IMG/VR virus record: IMGVR_UViG_3300027687_000076
Coordinates: 1-23,105 of that record
Origin: a virus
Length of the DNA stretch: 23,105 nt
Reading direction: 5' to 3' (one strand)
The position numbers were made by a program, and so were the translations under genes. This document shows positions 17,595 to 23,105 of the stretch, one piece after another. Below the pieces are notes generated by a model. That model did no database searches and had not been told where the DNA came from. It saw only the letters and a list, made by a program, of their open reading frames with translations. Every line of letters starts with the position of its first letter. The first letter of the stretch is position 1.

Positions 17595-19154
17595 ATGAGT
17601 AACAAATCTGCCGAAAGCTTATACACCTCCCTTGAAGGGAAGCGATACCAATACCTAGACAGAGCCAGACAAGCATCTAAATTAACTTTACCTTATGTAA
17701 TGCCTGATGAGGGCTTCGGTTCTCATTCACGGTTAGAGACACCATTTCAAGGCGTTGGGGCAAGAGGAGTAAACAACCTCGCTTCTAAATTACTGTTGGC
17801 ACTTCTACCCCCCAACGCCCCCTTTTTTAGATTAAACATAGACAAGTATGCTTTGGCAGCCGAAGGCGCTGATGCAAGTGTACTGTCTGAAATCGAAGCA
17901 GGACTTCAACAAGTAGAAGATTCTGTGATGGATGAGATTAGTCGTGAGACCTATCGCGTTGCTATTCACGAAGCACTAAAGAATCTTATCATTACTGGTA
18001 ATGCTTTGATATATATGCCTGATGATGGAGGTATGCGTGTATTCCACCTCGACCGTTATTGTGTTGAGCGTGACGCTATGGGTAATACCCTATACATCTG
18101 CACCAAGGAAACACTTTCCTATATGACCCTATCCGATGAGTTGAAAGAACTCGTGGGTGTCCAAGGAGAAAGCGCTGACGAGGCTATCAATCTTTATACA
18201 GCCGTGTGCCGTAAGAGTGACCACTGGTTTGTCTATCAAGACATCAATGGTATTCGTATCCCATCCTCTGAAGGTAAATACAAACTCGACAAGAACCCAT
18301 TCATCCCTCTTCGCTTTACACGAATTGATGGTGAAGACTATGGACGAGGTTATGTAGAAGAATACCTCGGAGACTTGCAGTCACTTGAGACCCTTACCCA
18401 AGCAATCGTTGAGGGTAGCGCAGCAGCAGCCAAGGTTTTGTTCATGGTTAATCCTAATGGTACAACCAGAGCAAGGACACTAGCTGAGTCACCTAATGGT
18501 GCTATCACCCAAGGCAATGCACAGGACGTATCGGTTCTACAACTTAATAAATTTAATGACTTTCGTGTTGCCCAAGAAACTATCAAAGAAATCAAAGATA
18601 GACTTGGACACGCCTTCTTACTTACTTCAGGAGTTGTTCGCCAAGCCGAACGCGTGACTGCCGAAGAGATAAGAATGTTAAGTATGGAACTAGAGTCTGC
18701 CCTCGGTGGTCTCTACTCTCTACTTAGTACAGAACTTCAGATGCCTATGGTCAACCGACTGTTGGTAGTAATGAAGAAAAAGAAATCGTTACCTGAACTA
18801 CCTAAAGATATAGTCAACCCTGTTATTATTACAGGTGTTGAAGCATTAGGTCGTGGTAATGATTTACAGAAACTTGACTTGTTCCTAGCTGGAGCAGCTC
18901 AAGTGGTTGGTGCTGAAGCCGTAGCTCAGTTCGTTAATGTAAGTGAATACTTCAAACGTAGAGCAACCTCTCTGGGTATCAAGACTCAAGAGTTAATCAA
19001 GAGTCCTGAACAGATGCAGCAAGAGGCACAGCAAGCCCAACAAGCAGCGATGATGCAAGCTGCTATACCTAATGGCGTAAATGCAATTAGTAGTCAGTTA
19101 AGCCAAGCTCAAGACGGAGCGAATATGAATCAACAAGTAGAAGCAAGCGAGTAA
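17595..19154 (+). CDS. Portal / head-tail connector protein, T7 gp8-like (519 aa)
   Basis: It forms the dodecameric ring at the capsid vertex through which DNA is packaged. It matches the T7-type connector: an N-terminal stretch with SLEGKRYQYLDRARQASKLT, TPFQGVGARGVNNLASKLLL and LLPPNAPFFRL; a middle DYGRGYVEEYLGDLQSLETL; and TSGVVRQAERVTAEEIRMLS. The C-terminal about 45 residues are Gln/Ala-rich (MQQEAQQAQQAAMMQAAIPN). Length is close to T7 gp8 (536 aa). It is preceded by AGAGGA about 12 bp before ATG. The scaffold gene starts 2 bp after its stop. Confidence 0.95.
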   Translation: MSNKSAESLYTSLEGKRYQYLDRARQASKLTLPYVMPDEGFGSHSRLETPFQGVGARGVNNLASKLLLALLPPNAPFFRLNIDKYALAAEGADASVLSEIEAGLQQVEDSVMDEISRETYRVAIHEALKNLIITGNALIYMPDDGGMRVFHLDRYCVERDAMGNTLYICTKETLSYMTLSDELKELVGVQGESADEAINLYTAVCRKSDHWFVYQDINGIRIPSSEGKYKLDKNPFIPLRFTRIDGEDYGRGYVEEYLGDLQSLETLTQAIVEGSAAAAKVLFMVNPNGTTRARTLAESPNGAITQGNAQDVSVLQLNKFNDFRVAQETIKEIKDRLGHAFLLTSGVVRQAERVTAEEIRMLSMELESALGGLYSLLSTELQMPMVNRLLVVMKKKKSLPELPKDIVNPVIITGVEALGRGNDLQKLDLFLAGAAQVVGAEAVAQFVNVSEYFKRRATSLGIKTQELIKSPEQMQQEAQQAQQAAMMQAAIPNGVNAISSQLSQAQDGANMNQQVEASE

Positions 19155-19156
19155 TA

Positions 19157-19951
19157 ATGGAAAGAGTAGTTATACAAGAACACAGTGAGGACGAAAATAT
19201 CTCACTAGAAAAACAATCGGCTATGCAAGACGAAGCCGCCAAAGCTAGAGGTCAATCTATTGTATCTGAATCTGAAAAGATTGAAGAGACAGAGACCCCT
19301 ATTGAAAGTGAGCGCCCTGAGTGGTTGCCTGAGAAGTTTGACACACCAGAAGATATGGCTAAAGCCTATTCCGAAGCTGAGAAGAAACTATCAGAACCAA
19401 AGGACACCAAGGAAAGTAAAGAAGCTAAACCTAAAGAAACTTCTGAACCTTCTGACAATGTTGTCTCAAGTGCCTCCGAAGAATTTTCTAATAAAGGAGA
19501 GCTATCTGACAAGACCTATGAAAGTCTTGAACAAGCTGGTCTCTCCCGTGAAATGGTCAACGCATACATCGCTGGTCAGCAATCATTAGTCGACGCTCAG
19601 ACTGCAAACATCCACAAGGTTGTGGGTGGTGAAGGTGAGTATGACGCTATGGCTAAATGGGCTGGTGAAAACTTAGCTGATGATGAGCTAGAAGCTTTCA
19701 ACACTATTGTTGAGGGTGGCACAGTGAGCCAAGCAAATGTTGCAGTCAAAGGCTTATATGCTCAATACAGAGCGCTAGGTGGTGGAGAACCTTCCCTTGA
19801 AAAAGGTGGAACTTCTGCTTCTGACGCTGGCGTAAAGCCGTATGGTTCTGCCGCTGAGGTGACCCGTGCAATGCGTGACCCTAAGTATGCTGAAGATGCA
19901 GGATATAGAAAACTAGTTGAACAACGACTCTCAGTCACAACCGCAATTTAA
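19157..19951 (+). CDS. Capsid assembly scaffolding protein, T7 gp9-like (264 aa)
   Basis: It directs procapsid assembly and leaves before maturation. It lies between portal and capsid. The protein is acidic and low-complexity in its first half (SEKIEETETPIESERPEWLP, EKFDTPEDMAKAYSEAEKKL, KESKEAKPKETSEPSDN), with helical segments afterwards. W-L-P-E-K-F-x-T-P-E-D is a typical element of T7-like scaffolds. The C-terminal 40 residues (GVKPYGSAAEVTRAMRDPKY, AEDAGYRKLVEQRLSVTTAI) are the likely capsid-binding end. It is shorter than T7 gp9 (307 aa). Two small membrane genes and a lysis-type gene separate it from the capsid gene, unlike T7. Confidence 0.9.
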   Translation: MERVVIQEHSEDENISLEKQSAMQDEAAKARGQSIVSESEKIEETETPIESERPEWLPEKFDTPEDMAKAYSEAEKKLSEPKDTKESKEAKPKETSEPSDNVVSSASEEFSNKGELSDKTYESLEQAGLSREMVNAYIAGQQSLVDAQTANIHKVVGGEGEYDAMAKWAGENLADDELEAFNTIVEGGTVSQANVAVKGLYAQYRALGGGEPSLEKGGTSASDAGVKPYGSAAEVTRAMRDPKYAEDAGYRKLVEQRLSVTTAI

Positions 19952-19953
19952 TT

Positions 19954-20352
19954 ATGACCCCAGAACTAATAGCAATGCTAGCAGGAGGACTCAGTGGCTT
20001 CGTAATGAAGCTCATCGGAGTGCAGATGGAAAATCAATCCCGTCAGTTTGAGCGTATGATTACGTCTCAGCAGACAGCAGATGCCTCGGCTGATGCCGCT
20101 GCCAAACGTGATGGAGGTGTATTAGTTCGTAGGTTCCTAGTGGTCTCCACCGTCTTCGCCATTGTACTCGCTCCGTTCATCTTCGCATGGACAGATGTGG
20201 GTGTCAGTGTCGCTCAAGATACAAATGGCTTTCTAGGACTATTCAAAGGTGTTAAATGGGAAACCATTCAAGGCTTTGTAATACTTCCTGAAATCAGACA
20301 AACCGCTCTTGCCATAGTAGGGTTCTACTTTGGCTCATCCCAGATTAAATGA
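19954..20352 (+). CDS. Membrane protein, holin-like (132 aa)
   Basis: It starts 2 bp after the scaffold stop. Probable membrane segments are about 61-80 (FLVVSTVFAIVLAPFIFAWT) and about 109-128 (VILPEIRQTALAIVGFYFGS). The N-terminal LIAMLAGGLSGFVMKLIGVQ is a weaker third segment, and a polar, helical stretch lies between (ENQSRQFERMITSQQTADAS). Size and two to three spans fit a class I/II holin. Its location directly before another small membrane gene and an exported muramidase-like gene supports a lysis role. No specific holin family is recognised, so the call rests on topology and context. Its TGA overlaps the next ATG. Confidence 0.6.
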   Translation: MTPELIAMLAGGLSGFVMKLIGVQMENQSRQFERMITSQQTADASADAAAKRDGGVLVRRFLVVSTVFAIVLAPFIFAWTDVGVSVAQDTNGFLGLFKGVKWETIQGFVILPEIRQTALAIVGFYFGSSQIK

Positions 20353-20504
20353 ATGAAGTCCTTCAAGTTGTATCATCCCTATCTCCCGTCTTTATTGGTG
20401 TCATTACACTAATCATTGTACTAGCTAGGATGCACTACAACCTTGAGACTCTTACAGAAAAAGTAAAAATTCTGTTTGACTTCCATAATAAAAAAAAGAA
20501 ATAA
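20349..20504 (+). CDS. Small single-pass membrane protein, holin/spanin-like (51 aa)
   Basis: ATG 20349 overlaps the previous stop (ATGA). MNEVLQVVSSL is followed by one membrane span (about 12-27, SPVFIGVITLIIVLAR), then an amphipathic charged tail ending NKKKK. One N-terminal span with a basic C-terminus is seen in small holins, pinholins and inner-membrane spanins. The next gene starts 5 bp after its stop. No family is recognised; role in lysis is by context. Confidence 0.6.
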   Translation: MNEVLQVVSSLSPVFIGVITLIIVLARMHYNLETLTEKVKILFDFHNKKKK

Positions 20505-20509
20505 GATGA

Positions 20510-20962
20510 ATGAAATCCTATCTAATACTATTATCTTTTCTTGCGTTCCTAATCCCTCAATTAAAAGCAAATGAAAATCTGTCAATCTCCAGATTCGTGT
20601 CAAAAATCCCTTTGTGGGAAGTGTATCCGAATAGTAAGCCTAACGTCATTGGTGACAATGGTAAAGCTTTTGGCTTCTATCAAATTACGAGTATTATGGT
20701 TAAAGACTTCAATCGTATTAGCGGTCAAAGTCTTGTTCATGAAGATTGTTTCGACCCAAGAATTTCTAAAGAAATCGCTTATACAGTTCTGGCGCACTAT
20801 TCAAAACATATTAAAAGACAAGGAATAGAACCGACTGTAAAGCATTGGTTGTTTATATGGAATGGTGGGGGTGGTGCTTGGAGACGAGTACATCATCCTA
20901 TCAGTGACCGTAAACAATTACGACTGGAGGGTTATGCTCAACGAGCTATGACCTTCCTATAA
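20510..20962 (+). CDS. Exported lysozyme / lytic-transglycosylase-like endolysin (150 aa)
   Basis: ATG 20510 gives a Sec-type signal sequence: K2, hydrophobic core YLILLSFLAFLI, then QLKA with probable cleavage after residue 20. The rest resembles lysozyme-like/SLT transglycosylase domains: NVIGDNGKAFGFYQIT at about 45-60 (family I-G-D-x-G-x-A-x-G-x-x-Q), FDPRISKEIAYTVLAHYSKH, and WNGGGGAWRR (family W-N-G-G). The catalytic Glu is probably E37, upstream of I-G-D-N-G as in the family. A signal-peptide endolysin can be exported by the host Sec system, so the adjacent holin-like proteins would act to trigger or time lysis. T7 instead uses an early amidase (gp3.5) and an internal-core transglycosylase. 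Whether the signal is cleaved or is a signal-arrest-release anchor cannot be told. Confidence 0.75.
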   Translation: MKSYLILLSFLAFLIPQLKANENLSISRFVSKIPLWEVYPNSKPNVIGDNGKAFGFYQITSIMVKDFNRISGQSLVHEDCFDPRISKEIAYTVLAHYSKHIKRQGIEPTVKHWLFIWNGGGGAWRRVHHPISDRKQLRLEGYAQRAMTFL

Positions 20963-21079
20963 CTTTCGTTTAAGATTAATAAGCACAATGCCCTCCGAGG
21001 AGGATAACATTTGGTAAGCAGATAATCGAAGACAAAAACAATAAACTAAAACTAACCCCAATAAAAGAAAGAAAAAACT
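20963..21079 (+). other. Leader and spacer before the capsid gene
   Basis: A 117-bp gap with a perfect mirror-like GC patch CCCTCCGAGGAGG (about 20990-21002; CCTC/GAGG stem) that includes a strong GGAGG followed by no gene (the frame after it stops within a few codons). Then comes a long A/C-rich, nearly G-poor leader (21030-21079, ending AAAAAACT) before the capsid ATG. The leader again lacks a Shine-Dalgarno site at normal distance and ends ACTATG like the small-gene array. A phage promoter or RNA-processing hairpin may lie here. Confidence 0.4.
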
Positions 21080-22138
21080 ATGGCAAATGGTAATACATCC
21101 CCAAGTCGCAGTGGTCTTAAATCTGGGGGTTCTGACAATGATGCGTTGTTTCTCAAAGTCTTCTCAGGAGAAATCCTGACTGCTTTTGAACAGAACAATG
21201 TCATGAAGGACTTGCACTTGATGCGTACAATCACATCAGGTAAGTCTGCTCAGTTCCCAGTATCAGGAATCGCTACTGCAAAATATCATACACCCGGAGT
21301 CAACATCGCTGACTCTGGTAACTCGATGCTTAGCAGCATTGGAATGAACGAGCGTGTCATCACTATTGATGATGTTCTTGTATCGTCCACATTCATTGCT
21401 AACATTGATGAACTCAAGAGTCACTACGACGTTCGTAGCATTTATGCTTCTGAACTTGGTAAGGCTCTGGCAAAACGCTTCGACATCGCAACAATGAAGA
21501 CTCTCTTCGCTGCTGCTGGTACAGGCGCTTCTGCTCCACAAGCTGGTGGTAACACCATCTCAGGTGCAGTTACTAACACCACTGCTGGTATCGTTGACGC
21601 ACTCTATGCGGCTGCTACTAAGCTTGACGAAGTAGATGCTCCAAGTGAAGGACGTTTCGCTATCGTAACTCCTGCCCAATACTACAAGCTATTGACTGCT
21701 GACAATGTTGCTATCAACAAGGACACCTCTGGTGGTTCTGCTGATGCTGCTCGTGGCACAATCGTTGAAGTTGCAGGTATCCAACTCAAGAAGAGCAACA
21801 ACTTCCTCGAAGTTATCGCTGAAGGCAACATCTCTGCTGCTGGTACTGGTGGGTCTAATGACCAAACCAATGCTGACAATGATGATGGTTCCTCAAACAA
21901 TGATGTGTTTGTTGGTGATGGAGTAGGTTACAATGGTAACTTTGCTGCGCTTAACAACAGTGGTGAACATGGTATCCTCGTGGGTACTAAGGAAGCTATC
22001 GGTACAGTTAAGCTTCTCGACCTCGCTACAGAGTCCGAGTACCAAATCGAGCGTCAAGGTACACTATTCGTTGCTAAATATGCAATGGGTCATGGTGTTC
22101 TTCGCCCTGAGTGTGCAGTGAAGATTCTTCCTGCTTAA
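21080..22138 (+). CDS. Major capsid protein, T7 gp10-like (352 aa)
   Basis: The shell-forming HK97-fold protein. It is collinear with T7 gp10A (345 aa) in length and pattern: MANGNTSPSRSG start; ALFLKVFSGEILTAFEQNNV and MKDLHLMRTITSGKSAQFPV; VDALYAAATKLDEVDAPSEG; FAIVTPAQYYKLL; and a C-terminus YAMGHGVLRPECAVKILPA. A polar insertion at about 252-282 (TGGSNDQTNADNDDGSSNND) is a likely surface loop. ATG 21080 follows an A-rich leader with no normal SD, probably relying on high transcription. A strong terminator follows its stop. There is no sign of a programmed frameshift product like T7 gp10B, because the terminator begins 15 bp after the stop. Confidence 0.97.
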   Translation: MANGNTSPSRSGLKSGGSDNDALFLKVFSGEILTAFEQNNVMKDLHLMRTITSGKSAQFPVSGIATAKYHTPGVNIADSGNSMLSSIGMNERVITIDDVLVSSTFIANIDELKSHYDVRSIYASELGKALAKRFDIATMKTLFAAAGTGASAPQAGGNTISGAVTNTTAGIVDALYAAATKLDEVDAPSEGRFAIVTPAQYYKLLTADNVAINKDTSGGSADAARGTIVEVAGIQLKKSNNFLEVIAEGNISAAGTGGSNDQTNADNDDGSSNNDVFVGDGVGYNGNFAALNNSGEHGILVGTKEAIGTVKLLDLATESEYQIERQGTLFVAKYAMGHGVLRPECAVKILPA

Positions 22139-22152
22139 AACCCTCTGAATTC

Positions 22153-22194
22153 AAAGCCCTCCTTGGTCAATCCCTTGGAGGGCTTTTTTATTTT
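22153..22194 (+). terminator. Rho-independent-type terminator after the capsid gene
   Basis: AAAGCCCTCC (22153-22162) pairs perfectly with GGAGGGCTTT (22177-22186), 14-nt loop, followed by a T-rich tract to 22194 that abuts the ATG at 22195. In T7 the strong late terminator T-phi also lies just after the capsid gene and lets capsid transcripts exceed tail transcripts, so the same job is likely. Confidence 0.85.
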
Positions 22195-22434
22195 ATGAAA
22201 CGAAAAGGCGTATCATTACGAAAAGAACACAAGTCTGATAAAGGCGGTCTCACCAAGAAAGGTCGTGACTACTATAATAAGAAGACAGGTTCTAATCTTA
22301 AAGCACCACAGCCCAAGGGAGGCGCTAGAAAGCGTAGCTTCTGTGCAAGAATGTCAGGTGTTAAAGGAGCGATGAAAGACTCTAAGGGTCGCCCTACTCG
22401 TAAAGCTTTAGCCCTTAAAAGATGGAAATGTTAA
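22195..22434 (+). CDS. Basic phage protein of a conserved small family (79 aa)
   Basis: The start ATG 22195 directly follows the terminator T-tract. An in-frame start at 22111 would begin inside the capsid gene and is rejected. The protein is highly basic (MKRKGVSLRKEHKSDKGGLT...) with the conserved block KRSFCARMSGVKGAMKDSKG, then RPTRKALALKRWKC. I recall this block from phage and marine uncharacterised proteins (DUF6321-like). It is a possible DNA- or capsid-binding virion protein. There is no obvious zinc-binding set; two Cys only (in SFCAR and the last residue). Function is unknown. Confidence 0.75.
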   Translation: MKRKGVSLRKEHKSDKGGLTKKGRDYYNKKTGSNLKAPQPKGGARKRSFCARMSGVKGAMKDSKGRPTRKALALKRWKC

Positions 22435-22437
22435 ATT

Positions 22438-22566
22438 ATGTCCCTATACGAAAATATTAACCGACGCAAGAAACTAGGCATTAGCCGAAGTAAGAAGAAA
22501 TCCACCGTAAGCAATAAGTCTTACAGCAACATGAAAAAAGGTTTCCCCAAAAAGAAAGATAAATAA
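22438..22566 (+). CDS. Tiny basic protein (42 aa)
   Basis: It starts 3 bp after the previous stop, and its TAA shares a base with the next ATG. The protein MSLYENINRRKKLGISRSKK, then KSTVSNKSYSNMKKGFPKKK, is extremely lysine-rich. The pattern L-Y-x-N-I-x-x-R-K-K-x-G belongs to tiny conserved proteins found beside capsid and tail genes in marine phages, as far as I recall. It may be a DNA-binding virion or assembly factor. Confidence 0.7.
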   Translation: MSLYENINRRKKLGISRSKKKSTVSNKSYSNMKKGFPKKKDK

Positions 22567-23105
22567 TGCCTACTACTACAATCTCTACGACTCTGCTTGA
22601 GTCAGTAAATATCGTCCTTGCTAACCTTGGCGAGTCACCAGTAAACACTCTTTCTGGTGGTGCGCTTCCACAACAAGTGTCGCTGGCGTTAAACACGATT
22701 GAAGAAGTAAGCACTGACATCCAGTCTAAAGGCTGGTGGTTCAACCAACAAACAGCAAGCGCCTACAACACTACTGCCAATGTTGTTATCTATCCGAGCA
22801 ACACTGCTAATGATTGGAGTTCATCCATCCCAGAGGAAGTTAGACGGTACATCACAATCCGTTCTTCTCGTATTGCACAAACACGATTAATCGGCTCAGA
22901 AGAGCTACAAAAATTTAGTTATAATGAAGAGCTAGTTAGTCTAGCTATTCTACAACAAGCTCACGTCCGTAACTCTGGTGGTGTCCTAGACTTCAATGAT
23001 TTCCCAGCGGAACTCAGAGGTCTTGGGATGGACGAGGTTATGTTCCTCCAAGGGAACGTAGAGGAGAAGATAGGAACCCTACGTCTCGGTGGTGAACTTG
23101 CTAAC
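22566..23105 (+). CDS. Tail tubular protein A (gp11-like), 5' part
   Basis: An open frame of 180 codons from ATG 22566 to the window edge. The start MPTTTISTTLLESVNIVLAN, then LGESPVNTLSG, ALNTIEEVSTDIQSKGWWFN, and SIPEEVRRYITIRSSRIAQT, match T7-like tail tubular protein A / adaptor proteins (T7 gp11, 196 aa), which form the ring between portal and nozzle. T7-like members contain the same L-x-x-x-S-x-x-x-x-Q-x-x-G-W-W-F-N block. The gene is cut by the window, with probably only a short piece missing. Confidence 0.93.
   Translation, partial: MPTTTISTTLLESVNIVLANLGESPVNTLSGGALPQQVSLALNTIEEVSTDIQSKGWWFNQQTASAYNTTANVVIYPSNTANDWSSSIPEEVRRYITIRSSRIAQTRLIGSEELQKFSYNEELVSLAILQQAHVRNSGGVLDFNDFPAELRGLGMDEVMFLQGNVEEKIGTLRLGGELAN

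Noticed and set aside
19260-19589. 109-codon second frame inside the scaffold gene
   Set aside because: Lys/Leu-rich composition is produced by the low-complexity scaffold codons in a shifted frame; no start signal and no family.

Overview
The window is the front two thirds of a T7-type podovirus genome (an Autographivirus-like phage with its own single-subunit RNA polymerase) that also carries temperate functions. Every recognisable gene is on the + strand, and the core order is that of T7: RNA polymerase, ssDNA-binding protein, endonuclease I, primase-helicase, DNA polymerase, 5'-3' exonuclease, portal, scaffold, capsid, tail tubular protein A. The moderately AT-rich DNA, the integrase beside a tRNA-derived site just before the RNA polymerase, and the small genes between exonuclease and portal and after the capsid resemble marine podoviruses (cyanophage and pelagiphage relatives). 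That is inference; the host cannot be named. A 44-nt match to the 5' half of a bacterial tRNA-Arg(ACG) is the only direct pointer to it.

Layout. 1-1305: the end of a small ORF, an acidic 83-aa protein, a membrane/coiled-coil protein behind a terminator-like hairpin, then about 430 bp of control DNA with promoter-like boxes and direct repeats. 1306-4786: seventeen tiny genes of unknown function (30-88 aa). The first fourteen are each preceded by a C/A-rich leader with almost no G, typically ending CACTATGAAA, in place of a Shine-Dalgarno site. 4787-6872: a lysogeny-type module made of tandem palindromic operators, a MarR-like winged-helix regulator, a tyrosine integrase, two small basic or coiled ORFs and a probable attP (half tRNA flanked by repeated GGACA motifs). 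6873-15461: RNA polymerase and DNA replication genes, tightly packed and often overlapping by 4-32 bp. 15466-23105: virion genes, including a large carbohydrate-binding-like surface protein before the portal, a probable lysis cassette (two small membrane proteins and an exported muramidase-like enzyme) between scaffold and capsid, the capsid, a terminator, two small basic proteins and the 5' part of tail tubular protein A.

How it may work together (inference). Host RNA polymerase would read the promoter-proximal accessory genes and then int and rnap; the phage RNA polymerase would then read the replication and structural genes. Two kinds of repeated site tie the control regions together. A TTTC-N6-GAAA palindrome occurs twice upstream of the MarR-like gene and once 40 bp before the RNA polymerase gene. 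A 19-bp element lies just after a TATAAT box at 945 and again, inverted, beside the tRNA fragment at 6607. They suggest that one or two phage proteins (the MarR-like regulator, the integrase or an excisionase) couple the lysis/lysogeny choice to RNA polymerase expression. The most distinctive feature is the SD-less, CA-leader small-gene array.
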